A stretch of 64,000 nt of DNA from Thermoleophilaceae bacterium (GCA_030448005.1 JAUJNT010000002.1:68356-132355); one strand, 5' to 3'; numbered from the stretch's first letter, positions 7,905 through 17,887 are shown. Notes: generated by a model from the sequence alone, not told the origin. Program-made: numbers and translations.

Positions 7905-8783
7905 ATGATCCTGCTGACGGGGGCCACCGGCACGGTGGGCGCGGCGCTGCTTCGCCGCCTGACGGCCCGCTCGACACCGGTTCGCTGCCTCGTGCGCGAC
8001 CCTAGGGGCCTCGGCGCGCACCGCGTGCGCGTGCAGATCACCCTTGGCGACCTCGCCGACTCGGCGTCGTTTCGCAACGCCCTGCGCGGAGTCGAGACGG
8101 TGGTGCACCTGGCGGCTTCGATCCGCGACCAGCCGCGGGCCTCGATCGAGGAGTTGAACGGCATGGCCACCCTGCGGCTGGTTCGTGGCGCCGAGCGAGC
8201 CGGCGCGCGGCGCTTTGTCTTCATCTCCGCGCTCGGCGCGAGCCTGCAGTCGCCCACCCGCTTCTTCCGGTCCAAGGCGCTGGCGCGCGCCGCCGTCGAG
8301 AAGGCCGACCTGCAGACCACCGTGTTCGCGCCCTCGATCGTCTACACGCCGGGCGATCCGTGGCTCACGCTGCTGGAGCGCCTGACGCTGCTTCCTGTGA
8401 TGCCCATCTCCGGCTCGGGGCGCTCCCTGTACCAACCGATCTGGGCCGAGGACGTGGCCGATTGCGTGGTGGCGGCACTCGACCTGCCCGGTGACGGGCG
8501 CCGCTCCTTCGACCTGGCGGGCCCCGAGATCCTGTCCTACGAGGAGATCGTCCGCACCGCGCTACGGCCGCTGGGGCGCCGGCGCCCGCTCGTGCACGTG
8601 CCGCTCCCGGTGGTGCGGGCATCCCTGCGCGGGCTCGAGCGGGTCACTGGTCACTCGGCCTTCGCCACCTGGGAGGAGGCGGAGCTGATGGAGGAGCCGA
8701 TGACCACCCCGCGCGGCACGGCCGACGCCGAGGCCCTCGGGGTAGCTCCGCTTCGGATGAGCGCGGTGCTGGGAGGGCCCTGA
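7905..8783 (+). CDS. NAD(P)-binding atypical SDR (NmrA / NDUFA9-like)
   Basis: 292 residues. Rossmann fold with TGATGTVG (residues 5-12) at the N-terminus, then CLVRDPRG, a DL acidic patch and VVHLAASI (NADB motif). It lacks a clean YxxxK pair, as is usual for the complex-I NDUFA9-like and NmrA-like atypical SDRs. The YQPIWAEDVADCVV segment is typical of that group. It is probably a cytoplasmic NAD(P)-dependent oxidoreductase or redox sensor; the substrate cannot be told. Monocistronic, and convergent with groEL across a spacer with two hairpins. Confidence 0.8.
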   Translation: MILLTGATGTVGAALLRRLTARSTPVRCLVRDPRGLGAHRVRVQITLGDLADSASFRNALRGVETVVHLAASIRDQPRASIEELNGMATLRLVRGAERAGARRFVFISALGASLQSPTRFFRSKALARAAVEKADLQTTVFAPSIVYTPGDPWLTLLERLTLLPVMPISGSGRSLYQPIWAEDVADCVVAALDLPGDGRRSFDLAGPEILSYEEIVRTALRPLGRRRPLVHVPLPVVRASLRGLERVTGHSAFATWEEAELMEEPMTTPRGTADAEALGVAPLRMSAVLGGP

Positions 8784-8817
8784 GAAGGTCGCTGCGGAGC
8801 TCGCCCGGTGACAACGA

Positions 8818-8850
8818 CCGAGGACCCGGCTGACTGCGCCGGGCCCTCGG
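8818..8850 (+). terminator. Hairpin after the SDR gene
   Basis: CCGAGGACCCGGC and GCCGGGCCCTCGG pair over 13 bp with one mismatch around a 7-base loop, 35 bp after the SDR stop. No T-tract follows. A terminator is the simplest reading between convergent genes. Confidence 0.4.
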
Positions 8851-8867
8851 GAAACTGCTGCGGCGTT

Positions 8868-8897
8868 GACAAATTCGGCAGGGACGCCGAATTTGTC
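8868..8897. repeat. Palindromic repeat, copy 2
   Basis: GACAAATTCGGC, spacer AGGGAC and GCCGAATTTGTC: perfect 12-bp arms. It matches copy 1 at 6065-6094 across stem, spacer and flanks. It lies between the convergent SDR and groEL genes, nested in an outer GGAAAC (8850-8855)/GTTTCC (8905-8910) pair. It could serve as a bidirectional terminator, but the conservation of both sequence and flanks points to a family of repeats. Confidence 0.8.
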
Positions 8898-8916
8898 GCA
8901 CCCGTTTCCGGGCTGG

Positions 8917-10566
<1,650 letters not shown>

Positions 10567-10582
10567 TTAAGGCTTAGTGGGT

Positions 10583-10876
10583 CTAGCCGGCGACTTTTGC
10601 GAGCACATCGGATTCGCGCAGCACGAGGAGATCCTCGCCGTCCACGCTGATCTCGGTGCCGCCGTACTTCGAGTAGAGGACCTCGTCGCCCTCGGCGACG
10701 TCGAGCGGGATCCGCTTCTCCCCGTCCTCGTCGTACCGGCCTTCACCGACGGCGAGAACCTTGCCGCGCTGTGGCTTCTCCTTTGCCGTCTCGGGGAGCA
10801 CGATGCCGCTGGCGGTCGTCTCCTCTTCCTCGATTGCCTGGACGATCACACGATCGCCAAGAGGCTTCAGCTTCAT
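10583..10876 (-). CDS. groES: 10-kDa co-chaperonin GroES
   Basis: 97 residues. Caps the GroEL ring. The start at 10876 is set by the family N-terminus [12 protein letters not shown]; the open frame runs further upstream into the CIRCE operator but that extension is not coding. The mobile loop reads [18 protein letters not shown], followed by GKVLAVGEG and the conserved [13 protein letters not shown]. First gene of the groES-groEL operon. Confidence 0.97.
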   Translation of the reverse strand: MKLKPLGDRVIVQAIEEEETTASGIVLPETAKEKPQRGKVLAVGEGRYDEDGEKRIPLDVAEGDEVLYSKYGGTEISVDGEDLLVLRESDVLAKVAG

Positions 10877-10912
10877 CGCAACCTCCGTCTGTGACTGACA
10901 TTCCTGGTTCGC

Positions 10913-10939
10913 TTGGCACTCTAGCAATGCGAGTGCCAA
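10913..10939. promoter_or_regulatory. CIRCE operator (HrcA binding site) for groES-groEL
   Basis: TTGGCACTC, nine bases, GAGTGCCAA: perfect 9-bp arms at the canonical spacing. The classic consensus is TTAGCACTC-N9-GAGTGCTAA, so one symmetric position (A/T to G/C) differs on both arms and symmetry is kept. It lies 36 bp before the groES ATG. HrcA should repress here until heat shock; hrcA itself is not in the window. Confidence 0.93.
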
Positions 10940-10971
10940 ATAGCCCGCCGGCGCGAGCCCTGCCTGCCTGA

Positions 10972-11370
10972 TCAGTTTTGCGAGGGGGCCGTAGGCCGCA
11001 TCCGCTCGGTGATCTCCGACGGACGCTCGGAGATCTGCGAGAAGCGCACCACGGTGATGAGGTCGTCCTCGTCGATGCCGCGTCCGTAGATCTGCTCGAG
11101 GAAGTGGACGGTCTCGTCCAGGCGGCGGAACTCGGGGTTGTCGTGCTCGATGTCCCTCGGCGAGAGCTCCTTGACCGACTTCACCTGGACGTCGTCGATC
11201 ACGGCCTCGAAGAGGCGCTCACGCGGAGAGTGCTGAAACCCGACGGTTACCAGCACCACCTCGCCCTTGCGGTACTTCTTGCTCTTGTCGCCCAGGCGGA
11301 TCGTCGCGGTCTTGCGGCCGCGCTTGAGCTGGTCGATGAAGATGGCGGAGTAGAAGTTGAGGGCGAACAC
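10972..11370 (-). CDS. ASCH-domain protein
   Basis: 132 residues from a GTG at 11370, chosen because [20 protein letters not shown] is where the ASCH fold begins; the upstream open frame overlaps the NUDIX gene. ASCH domains are PUA-related beta-barrels thought to bind RNA. The GRKTATIR motif and the [13 protein letters not shown] strand are the family's conserved core. It follows the NUDIX gene by 10 bp, as the last gene of a PCMT-NUDIX-ASCH run, so a role in RNA or nucleotide housekeeping is possible but not shown. Confidence 0.8.
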   Translation of the reverse strand: MFALNFYSAIFIDQLKRGRKTATIRLGDKSKKYRKGEVVLVTVGFQHSPRERLFEAVIDDVQVKSVKELSPRDIEHDNPEFRRLDETVHFLEQIYGRGIDEDDLITVVRFSQISERPSEITERMRPTAPSQN

Positions 11371-11380
11371 GGGCCGCAGT

Positions 11381-11791
11381 CTACGTGCCGCCTCGCGCGA
11401 GCGCCTTCGTGGCCATCTCCCGCTCTCCCTCGTAGGACAGTTGCTCAACCGCCTGGTCGAGTGGCACCCATCCGGCCCAGAGCACCTCGTCGTCGTGGTC
11501 GGCCACGCTTCCCGAACGGAACCGGAAGAGGAAGAAGGTCACGGTCTTCAGGACCCGCTCGCCGCCGAACCGGTACCAGTAGCTCACGTCGCCGAGCTTC
11601 TCGACCGGCTCGGCCACGAGGCCGGTCTCCTCCCGGACCTCCCGGGTAGCCGCAAGCTCCAGCGTCTCGCCGGCGTCCGGATGGCCCTTGGGCAGGGCGT
11701 AGATGCCCTTACGTGGCGACACGAGCGCCACCTCTGCTCCCTTTCCGGCATGGCGGATGACAACGCCACCTGCGGAGAGCTCCCGTCTCAA
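11381..11791 (-). CDS. NUDIX hydrolase
   Basis: 136 residues. The NUDIX box is complete: GHPDAGETLELAATREVREE plus TGL, matching G-x5-E-x7-REUxEExGU, so it should hydrolyse a nucleoside-diphosphate-linked substrate with Mg2+. The RRELSAGGVVIR start and PKGIYALPKGH are typical of the MutT/Ap4A-type branch. The start is TTG at 11791 in a 4-bp TTGA overlap with the PCMT stop, which implies translational coupling. Substrate unknown. Confidence 0.9.
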   Translation of the reverse strand: MRRELSAGGVVIRHAGKGAEVALVSPRKGIYALPKGHPDAGETLELAATREVREETGLVAEPVEKLGDVSYWYRFGGERVLKTVTFFLFRFRSGSVADHDDEVLWAGWVPLDQAVEQLSYEGEREMATKALARGGT

Positions 11792-12444
11792 CTTCCGCCC
11801 TCGACCAGCGGCACGAAGCGCACGGGGGCGATCGTCTCCTCGATCCCGTCGCGGATCCTCACCAGTCGCTCGTGCCTGCGGCGCTCGATCGGGCAGACGA
11901 GGGGAGCGCCCGGAGCGAGCTGCCGGAGGAGCGCCGGGGGAGGGCCCGCCTCGGCCGCGGCGGTCACCACGATGGCATCGAAGGGCGCGCGGTCGCGCAC
12001 CCCCGCGGAGCCGTCGCCGGTGCGGATCTCGACGTTGCGGATGCCGAGCTCTCCAAGGGTGCGCTGCGCGGCGCGCGCGAGTGGCTCATGGCGCTCGATC
12101 GTGACCACGTGCGAGCAGAGCCGGCTGAGCACGGCCGCCGCGTAGCCCGAGCCCGTGCCAACCTCGAGGGTCCGCTCCGGACCTGTCAGCTCCAGTAGCG
12201 CCGCCATGCTCGCCACGATCCACGGCTGGGAGATCGTCTGCCCGTCGCCGATCGGCAGCGCGCGGTCATCGTAGGCGCGAGCCCGCTCGGACTCCGCGAC
12301 GAACCGCTCACGCGGTATCTCGCCCATCGCCTGCAGCACCCGCTCGTCATCGATGCCGCGGGAGCGCAGCTGTCGCTCCACCATGCGCACGCGCATCGCC
12401 GCGAACTCCTCAGTGGATGAACCCTCGAAGCTTCTCCGGCTCAT
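11788..12444 (-). CDS. pcm: Protein-L-isoaspartate O-methyltransferase
   Basis: 218 residues. Repairs isoaspartyl residues in aged proteins using SAM. Motifs: RMVERQLRSRGIDDERVL, PRERFV, GDGQTISQPWIVA, then the SAM-binding TLEVGTGSGYAAAVLS and DAIVVTAAAE. Length and motif order are normal for the family. The ATG at 12444 overlaps the end of the upstream Crp-type gene by 35 bp; a start at the internal Met of AAMRVRMVERQ would reduce the overlap. Probably cotranscribed with the NUDIX and ASCH genes downstream. Confidence 0.92.
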   Translation of the reverse strand: MSRRSFEGSSTEEFAAMRVRMVERQLRSRGIDDERVLQAMGEIPRERFVAESERARAYDDRALPIGDGQTISQPWIVASMAALLELTGPERTLEVGTGSGYAAAVLSRLCSHVVTIERHEPLARAAQRTLGELGIRNVEIRTGDGSAGVRDRAPFDAIVVTAAAEAGPPPALLRQLAPGAPLVCPIERRRHERLVRIRDGIEETIAPVRFVPLVEGGS

Positions 12445-13102
12445 GCACGGTCACCTTTCCTCTTCCGAGCGCCACCACGCCTTCCCGCTCGAGTGTGGCA
12501 AGGAAACGGCTGGCGCTCTCCCTGGAGGTGCCGGCCAGCTGGGCGATCTCGGCCTGGGTGGAGCGGATGAGCACGTGCTTATCGGGGGCCCCCTCCGTCT
12601 GTCGGGCGCTGACCTGGGTCAGCAGGGCGCTTGCCACCCTGCCCGCCACGGTCTGGAAGGACTGTTGCAAGAGGCGCTCGTTGGCGCGCCGCACGCGGTT
12701 GGCAAGCGCTTCCAGCATGGTGAGGGCGATATCGGGGCTCGACCTGATCACGCGGCGGAAGTCACCGCTCAGGATGGCCACGAGCGCCGTGGGCTCGAGC
12801 GCTTCCGCGGTGGCCGAGCGGGTCTCGCGGGCGAGCATCGACAGCTCGCCGAAGATGGCTCCGGGGCGCAGCTCCGCGAGGGCCAGCGTACGACCGTCCA
12901 GGTGCTCGCGACGGATGCTCACGGACCCGGATCGGACGACGTAGCAGGTATCTCCGGAATCCCCCTCGCGAAAGATCACCTCGCCGCGGTCGAAGCTCCG
13001 CGGCACCGCCACCCGGGCCACCTGCTCGAGCTCCCGCGACTCGAGGCCGGAGAACGGCTCGACGGTCGTCAGGAGCTCCGCTGTCTCCTCGCCGCTCGGC
13101 AC
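12410..13102 (-). CDS. Crp/Fnr-family transcription regulator
   Basis: 230 residues, GTG start. Residues about 15-130 form the cyclic-nucleotide-binding beta-roll with GDSGDTCYVV and the phosphate-cassette-like GAIFGELSMLARETRSATA (81-99). A long dimerisation helix follows (126-150), and the C-terminus is a winged helix with TQAEIAQLAGTSRESASRFL (182-201) as recognition unit. This is close to the actinobacterial GlxR/Cmr layout, so cAMP is the likely ligand. A TGTGTGATCA half-site-like sequence lies 10-25 bases upstream of the start and could allow autoregulation. Its 3' end overlaps pcm. Confidence 0.92.
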   Translation of the reverse strand: MPSGEETAELLTTVEPFSGLESRELEQVARVAVPRSFDRGEVIFREGDSGDTCYVVRSGSVSIRREHLDGRTLALAELRPGAIFGELSMLARETRSATAEALEPTALVAILSGDFRRVIRSSPDIALTMLEALANRVRRANERLLQQSFQTVAGRVASALLTQVSARQTEGAPDKHVLIRSTQAEIAQLAGTSRESASRFLATLEREGVVALGRGKVTVHEPEKLRGFIH

Positions 13103-13146
13103 GTTCCAATGATCACACAGCGGGGGGAGTGGACTTGCACCCGGGG

Positions 13147-14358
13147 CTATCCGAGCGCGGCCTCGCGCTGACGCCGGCGAACGCTGCGCGCCGCGAGGGT
13201 GAGCCCGCCACCGAGCAGGGCCAGTGGCAGGATCAGGCCGAGCGCGCGGATCGCGATCTCGACCGAGTCGCTGAGGGAGTGCAGGGCGTCGTCCAAGGCG
13301 CCGCCAAGGCCCTCGCCCGCACCGGGGGAGGAACTTCCGCCGTCTCCGTCCTCGGCCTGCAGGGTCACGGTCACGCTCGCGTAGTTGGTCCGTGTCCTCA
13401 GCTCGCGCACCTGCCCGCGAAGGCCGCGGATCTCGCCGGCGTTCAGGTCCAGACGGCGGCGGATGGACTCGACCGCTGAGTCGCTCGGCGCCCGCTCGAG
13501 CCGCCGCAGGAGGCTCCGGCGCTCCGCGCGCGCGGCCTGTAGGCGGTCTTCTGCCGACACGAGCTGGGGTGTCACATCCCGGCCCTCCTGGGTCCGCGCA
13601 CGAACGTCCGCGAGCTTCGACAGCCCGGTTACGGCCGCCCCGAGCCGGTCGGCCGGGATCCGCAGCTCGAAGTCGCCGCCCGTGGTGCCCTCGTCGCCGG
13701 TGCTGAGCGACGAGCGCAACACGAAGCCCTCGTGGCGCTCGGTCAGGCGCACCACGCCGTCGGCCACGCGGTCGAGGCGCTCTCCCGGCGCGGCGAGGGT
13801 GAGCGAGGCCGAGCGTTCGATGCGGCGCTCGCGCTCGCCCGGTGCAAAGCCGCCGCTGCCGGGCGGCGGCTGCGGGGGGATGCCGGGGGCCGGGGCGGCC
13901 TGGGTGCCCGCCAGGTCCTTGCCCGCGCGCGCCCGGCCTCGTCCCTCCAACTTCTGTACGGCGCCTTCCGGCGCGAGGGGCGACTGCACCGCGGCATCTC
14001 CGCCGCCGGCGTGGTCGTCTCCGCCCTGGTCGATCAGGGAGACGGCCACCGCCACGCCCACGAGCAGGGAGGCCACGCCGCCCAGGACCGGCAGCGCCGG
14101 TCGCCGCAGTCGCGGGCGCCCGGGCAGTCGCAGGCGGGGGAGGCGGCGCTCGCGCGGAAAGCCGCCTCGGACGCGGCCCCGCAGCTCCGCGCCGAACTGC
14201 GCGGAGGGCTCCTCGGCCTCTGCCTGGAGCGCCAGGGCCAGCTCCTGCAACTCCCGCTCGTGTGGATCCGCGGAGCTGACAGCGCCGAATGCAAGCGCCT
14301 CGTCCATCGCGCGCAGCTCTGCTGCGGGCGTCGTGGTGTTGTCCTCAGACCCGGTCAT
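13147..14358 (-). CDS. DUF4349 membrane protein in the anti-sigma position
   Basis: 403 residues from ATG 14358, overlapping the sigma gene by 14 bp. Residues 1-85 are cytoplasmic and acidic then basic. A membrane helix follows at about 95-115 (PVLGGVASLLVGVAVAVSL), then a Pro/Gly linker, then the extracytoplasmic DUF4349 domain. That domain has RRIERSASLTLAAPGERL, the RIPADRLGAAVTGL strand, a coiled coil of about 60 residues and TNYASVTVTL. A C-terminal helix (IRALGLILPLALLGGGLTL) and a basic tail end the protein. Position and topology fit a membrane anti-sigma factor whose outer part senses something, but there is no classic zinc anti-sigma motif. The anti-sigma role is inference. Confidence 0.75.
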   Translation of the reverse strand: MTGSEDNTTTPAAELRAMDEALAFGAVSSADPHERELQELALALQAEAEEPSAQFGAELRGRVRGGFPRERRLPRLRLPGRPRLRRPALPVLGGVASLLVGVAVAVSLIDQGGDDHAGGGDAAVQSPLAPEGAVQKLEGRGRARAGKDLAGTQAAPAPGIPPQPPPGSGGFAPGERERRIERSASLTLAAPGERLDRVADGVVRLTERHEGFVLRSSLSTGDEGTTGGDFELRIPADRLGAAVTGLSKLADVRARTQEGRDVTPQLVSAEDRLQAARAERRSLLRRLERAPSDSAVESIRRRLDLNAGEIRGLRGQVRELRTRTNYASVTVTLQAEDGDGGSSSPGAGEGLGGALDDALHSLSDSVEIAIRALGLILPLALLGGGLTLAARSVRRRQREAALG

Positions 14359-14911
14359 GGCACGCCTCCCGGAGCTTGGTGATGGCACGGTGGAGCTTGG
14401 TCCCGGCGTTTGACTCGGAGACGCCGAGCACGCGGGCGATCTCGGCGTTCGACAGACCGCCCATGAACTTGAGCGCGACGACCTCGCGCTCGCGTGCCTC
14501 GAGGGTCGCGAGCGCCGAGCGCACCGTCTGGCGGCGCAGCGCCAACTCGGCGTGGTCGTCAAAGGACGGCGCGGACAGGTCGGCAGGGTCCCCCTCGAGC
14601 CGGGCCCCGCGCCGGCGCCGGCGCAGCTCATCGAGCGCGGCGTTGCGTGCGATGCCGAAGATCCACGCCTCCCGGCTACCGCGAGAGGGACGGTAGGTGC
14701 GGCGCCTGCGGTAGGCACGCTCGAAGGCCTGCGCTGTCACGTCCTCGGCCGCGGCACGGTCCCCCAGCAGCGAGGCCACATACGCGTAGAGCTTGGGAAA
14801 GGTGCGCTCGTAGAGAGACTCGAAGCTGTCCGCCTCGGGTCGGGCCAGTGTCTGCACAGGCTCTGCGATCGCCTCGTTCACACACCCATTACGCCGGAGG
14901 GGCCACTCCAT
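14345..14911 (-). CDS. ECF-type RNA polymerase sigma factor
   Basis: About 188 residues. Region 2: FESLYERTFPKLYAYVASLLGDRAAAEDVTAQAFERAYRR, with RSREAWIFGIARNAALDELRR. Region 4: ALATLEAREREVVALKFMGGLSNAEIARVLGVSESNAGTKLHRA. Spacing is normal for ECF factors. ATG 14911 is preferred; a longer GTG form to 14953 exists but would overlap the divergent secreted-protein gene. It is coupled to the downstream DUF4349 membrane gene by a 14-bp overlap, the usual sigma/anti-sigma arrangement. Confidence 0.92.
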   Translation of the reverse strand: MEWPLRRNGCVNEAIAEPVQTLARPEADSFESLYERTFPKLYAYVASLLGDRAAAEDVTAQAFERAYRRRRTYRPSRGSREAWIFGIARNAALDELRRRRRGARLEGDPADLSAPSFDDHAELALRRQTVRSALATLEAREREVVALKFMGGLSNAEIARVLGVSESNAGTKLHRAITKLREACHDRV

Positions 14912-14955
14912 CACACCGCTCAAGCGGATCGCCGCCGGCGCCGATGAGGGCACTG

Positions 14956-15442
14956 ATGCGCCGAGCCCTCCCGATAGCCGTTCTCCTCCTCGCGCTGATG
15001 GCGCCGCCGGGGCGCACAGGCGGGCGAGTCAAACCTATGGGCCACGGTGAACGTCTGCGACCCCCCGAGCGCGCGTAACGTGGTGGGCATCCGGGCGAGC
15101 ATGCCGGGCAACGGCACGAGCCAGGGAATGTTCATGCACTTCTCGGCCCAGTGGTACAGCCCCGCCAAGAAGCGCTGGCTTGCCACCGGGTCATCCTCGC
15201 CCTGGGTGCGCGCGGGCAACGCCCGACACGTGTCCACCCAGCGGGGCTACAGCTTCCGGTTCGCCGATCCTCCCCGGGGCACGGAGTTCCTGATGCGGGG
15301 CGTGGTGCGCTACCAGTGGCGCTCGCGGCGGACGGGCCGGGTGCTCAAGCGCCGCACGCGCCTGACGCGCGGCGGCATCGAGGGCGTCGCGGGCGGGATT
15401 CCGGCCCGCAAGTCGACCGCCTTCTGCCTCGTCGCCTTCTGA
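14956..15442 (+). pseudogene. Small secreted protein of unknown function, one-base frameshift
   Basis: The frame at 14956 gives a clear signal peptide (MRRALPIAVLLLALMAPPG). The rest is in another frame: AQAGESNLWATVNVCDPPS, RASMPGNGTSQGMFMHF, then RGVVRYQWRSRRTGRVL and a C-terminal CLVAF. The two join if the GGGG run at 15009-15012 has one G too many. The joined product of about 160 residues resembles short exported proteins common in Thermoleophilia; two Cys could pair. No function is known. It is divergent from the ECF sigma gene and might be a target of it, but no promoter evidence supports that. Confidence 0.65.
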
Positions 15443-15472
15443 GGCGCGTACCCCGCGGGCGCGACAGCAGGG

Positions 15473-16183
15473 CTACCTCGGCACCCCGAACAGCCGCGGG
15501 TCGTTTGAGATCACGCCGTCCACGCCGAGCGCCTCGAGTCGGGCGATCTCCTCGCCGTCGTCCACGGTCCACACGAACAGGCGCCCGCCGGCCTCGTGCA
15601 CGCGCCGCACGAGCAGGCCGCTCACGAGCAGTCGATGTGCCATGAGGGCCTCGCAGTCGCCCCTCCGGATGGCCTGCTCCGCCTGGGAGGGCAGTCCGGC
15701 GCGCCACCAGCGCAGGATCGCGTAGGCCGGCAGGGCCAGCACCAGGCTCTTGGTGTAGTCGCGGGTGGCGCGGGGCACCGACCAGCCCCGCTCGATCGCG
15801 GGATCGAGCTCGTGGACCAAAGCCAGGCTCTCCGGATAGGTCGAGGATATGAGCGCTCGGTGGGAAAGGCCGCGCTCCCGGAGTCCCTCCACCACCTCAC
15901 GCTCGTAGCCCGGGATCTTGAGGTCCACGCAGAGGGAGACGCCCTCATAGGCGGTGCCCGCGAAGATCTCGAGCCCTTCCTCCAAGGTGAGCGTGTCACG
16001 CGCCAGGGCATCGGCTGGGTCGTGTGCCAGCACGAACCTGCCGTCGCGGGTCGGAAGCACGTCGAACTCGATCATGTCGACGCCGCAGCGCAGCGCTGCC
16101 TCGAAGCTCCCCAGCGTGTTCCCCGGCGCAACGTGGTCGGCGCCCTTGTGGCCCACGCGGATCAGTGCTGACACCCCGGACAC
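15473..16183 (-). CDS. Glycerophosphodiester phosphodiesterase (GDPD) family
   Basis: 236 residues. TIM-barrel GDPD: VGHKGADHVAPGNTLGSFEAAL carries the first catalytic His and Asn, then D-x-IEFDVLPTRDGRFVLAHD supplies the metal-binding Glu/Asp and the second His. LCVDLK and FVWTVDDGEEI are the later strands. It splits glycerophosphodiesters to glycerol-3-phosphate and an alcohol. No signal peptide, so probably cytoplasmic; phospholipid head-group recycling is the usual role. The start overlaps the end of the nei-type gene by 22 bp, suggesting one transcript. Confidence 0.9.
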   Translation of the reverse strand: MSGVSALIRVGHKGADHVAPGNTLGSFEAALRCGVDMIEFDVLPTRDGRFVLAHDPADALARDTLTLEEGLEIFAGTAYEGVSLCVDLKIPGYEREVVEGLRERGLSHRALISSTYPESLALVHELDPAIERGWSVPRATRDYTKSLVLALPAYAILRWWRAGLPSQAEQAIRRGDCEALMAHRLLVSGLLVRRVHEAGGRLFVWTVDDGEEIARLEALGVDGVISNDPRLFGVPR

Positions 16184-16938
16184 CAGTAGGTGGTGCGGTT
16201 GTCATCCCCCTGACCGCGGGCGCGGACGAGGGCCCCGCAGCGCGGGCACGGCAGGCCGGCCCGGTCGTAGACCCGCGGACGGTTCCTGGTGCCGCCGTGC
16301 TCGGCCGAGGCCTGCATCAACGGCCGCGCCTCGCGCACGATGGCGAGGATCTCGGTGTCGCTTGTGTCGGCCAATCGCCGCCATGGGTCGATCTCTGCGG
16401 CGAAGCAGGACTCGGACTTCCAGATGTTCCCGATGCCCGCGACGTTGCGCTGATCGAGCAGCGCATCGCCGATGCCGCGCGTGTGGTCATCCTCTCGCAG
16501 CCTGCGCAGGAACGTAGGCTCGTCGAAGCGCTCGGCGAGTATGTCTGGGCCCAGGGCGGCCAGCCGCTGATCGAAGCGCGTGCGGGACTCGGTCATCAGC
16601 TCGAGCACGGGGCCGTCGAACTGGACCACCTCGTGCTCGGCCGTGCGAACCACGAGCCACGCGCGCCGCGGGGATCGCCGCCAGCGCTCGCCGCGCCGGT
16701 AGACCCCCCACTTGCCCGTCATGCGCAGATGGGAGTGAAGGGTGATGTCGCCCTCGAATCGCAGGAACAGGTGCTTGCCGTGGGAGTCGACCGAGCGAAC
16801 GGCTCGGTCCGCCAGCCGCTCCGGCCACCGCTCGCGCAGGTGGCGGGGCTGAGGCGCCTCGATGGCCACGATCTCCCTGCCCACGAGAGCGGCGGCCACC
16901 CGTCGCGCGGCATGCAGGATCGTGTCGCCTTCGGGCAC
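16162..16938 (-). CDS. nei: Endonuclease VIII / Fpg-family DNA glycosylase (Nei-type)
   Basis: 258 residues. The N-terminus PEGDT is the family hallmark: Pro2 is the Schiff-base nucleophile and Glu3 the acid. HGKHLFLRF and LHSHLRMTGKW follow, the H2TH region has LLDQRNVAGIGNIWKSE, and the zinc finger is CPRCG with CPGC near the end. GDT rather than GELPEV marks the Nei branch. It removes oxidised pyrimidines and nicks the strand. Divergent from the ABC exporter by 46 bp. Confidence 0.93.
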   Translation of the reverse strand: MPEGDTILHAARRVAAALVGREIVAIEAPQPRHLRERWPERLADRAVRSVDSHGKHLFLRFEGDITLHSHLRMTGKWGVYRRGERWRRSPRRAWLVVRTAEHEVVQFDGPVLELMTESRTRFDQRLAALGPDILAERFDEPTFLRRLREDDHTRGIGDALLDQRNVAGIGNIWKSESCFAAEIDPWRRLADTSDTEILAIVREARPLMQASAEHGGTRNRPRVYDRAGLPCPRCGALVRARGQGDDNRTTYWCPGCQH

Positions 16939-16971
16939 AATACGGATCGTACGGAGCCGGCAGGTCGCAGC

Positions 16972-16977
16972 TACCTT
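16972..16977 (+). promoter_or_regulatory. Candidate -10 box of the ABC exporter, leaderless spacing
   Basis: TACCTT lies seven bases before the GTG at 16985, the same arrangement as at ku and the SDR gene. No ribosome-binding site is visible. Confidence 0.3.
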
Positions 16978-16984
16978 CTACGAC

Positions 16985-17887
16985 GTGGCGGAGCCTGTGA
17001 TCAGCGCAAGCGGCCTCCGCAAGTCCTACGGGGGAGTCGAGGCCGTGAAGGGGGTCGACCTCGAGGTCCGGGCGGGCGAGGTCTTCGCCTTCCTAGGCCC
17101 CAACGGCGCGGGCAAGACCACGACCGTCGAGATCCTCGAGGGCTACCGGGACCGTGACGGCGGCGAGGCGCGTGTGCTCGGCGTGGATCCGGTGCATCCG
17201 ACTCGCCGCTGGCGCAGCCGCATCGGGATCGTGCTCCAGAGCTCGAAGCCGGACGCCTATCTGACCGTTCGCGAGACGCTGGCGGAGTACGCGGGGTTCT
17301 ACCCTGAGCCTCGCCCCGTGAACGAGATCGTGGAGCGCGTCGGGCTCGCCGACTCCGCCGACAAGCGCGTTGGCAAGCTCTCCGGCGGGCAGCAGCGCCG
17401 GCTCGACGTGGCGCTGGCCCTGGTGGGCGATCCCGAGCTGGTCTTCCTCGATGAGCCCACCACGGGCTTCGATCCGTCCGCGCGCCGCGGCGCCTGGGAG
17501 CTGATCGCGGCCCTGCGGGAGCTCGGCAAGACGGTGTTCCTGACCACCCACTACATGGACGAGGCCCAGGAGCTGGCGGACCGCGTGGCGATCATCCGGG
17601 ACGGTGAGATCGTGGCCCAGGGACCGCCGGGAGAGCTGGGAGGTCGCAGTGCGCGGCATCGGATCCGCTTCCTCCTCCCGCGCGGCGTCGCCGCTGCCGA
17701 CCTGCCGTTGCGTCCCACTGACCTGCGGGACCGGCGCGTTGTCATCGAGGTCGAGCGCCCCCTCGAGCCGCTCAACAGGCTGACCACGTGGGCGATCGAG
17801 AACGGGCACGACCTGACCGACCTCGAGGTGGAGCGCCCGAGCCTCGAGGACGTCTACCTCGAGCTCACGGAGGCGCCCGGTGAGTGA
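16985..17887 (+). CDS. ABC transporter ATP-binding protein (DrrA-like exporter)
   Basis: 300 residues from a GTG, chosen because EPVISASGLRKSYGGVEAV is the start of the nucleotide-binding fold. Walker A GPNGAGKTT, Q-loop VLQSSKPD, signature LSGGQQRR, Walker B LVFLDEPT and switch TTHYMDEAQEL are intact. The C-terminal part (VIEVERPLEPLNRLTTWA) is the DrrA/ABC-2 regulatory extension. It powers the permease encoded by the next gene, which overlaps it by 8 bp. Substrate unknown; relatives export drugs, lipids or polysaccharide precursors. Confidence 0.93.
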   Translation: MAEPVISASGLRKSYGGVEAVKGVDLEVRAGEVFAFLGPNGAGKTTTVEILEGYRDRDGGEARVLGVDPVHPTRRWRSRIGIVLQSSKPDAYLTVRETLAEYAGFYPEPRPVNEIVERVGLADSADKRVGKLSGGQQRRLDVALALVGDPELVFLDEPTTGFDPSARRGAWELIAALRELGKTVFLTTHYMDEAQELADRVAIIRDGEIVAQGPPGELGGRSARHRIRFLLPRGVAAADLPLRPTDLRDRRVVIEVERPLEPLNRLTTWAIENGHDLTDLEVERPSLEDVYLELTEAPGE

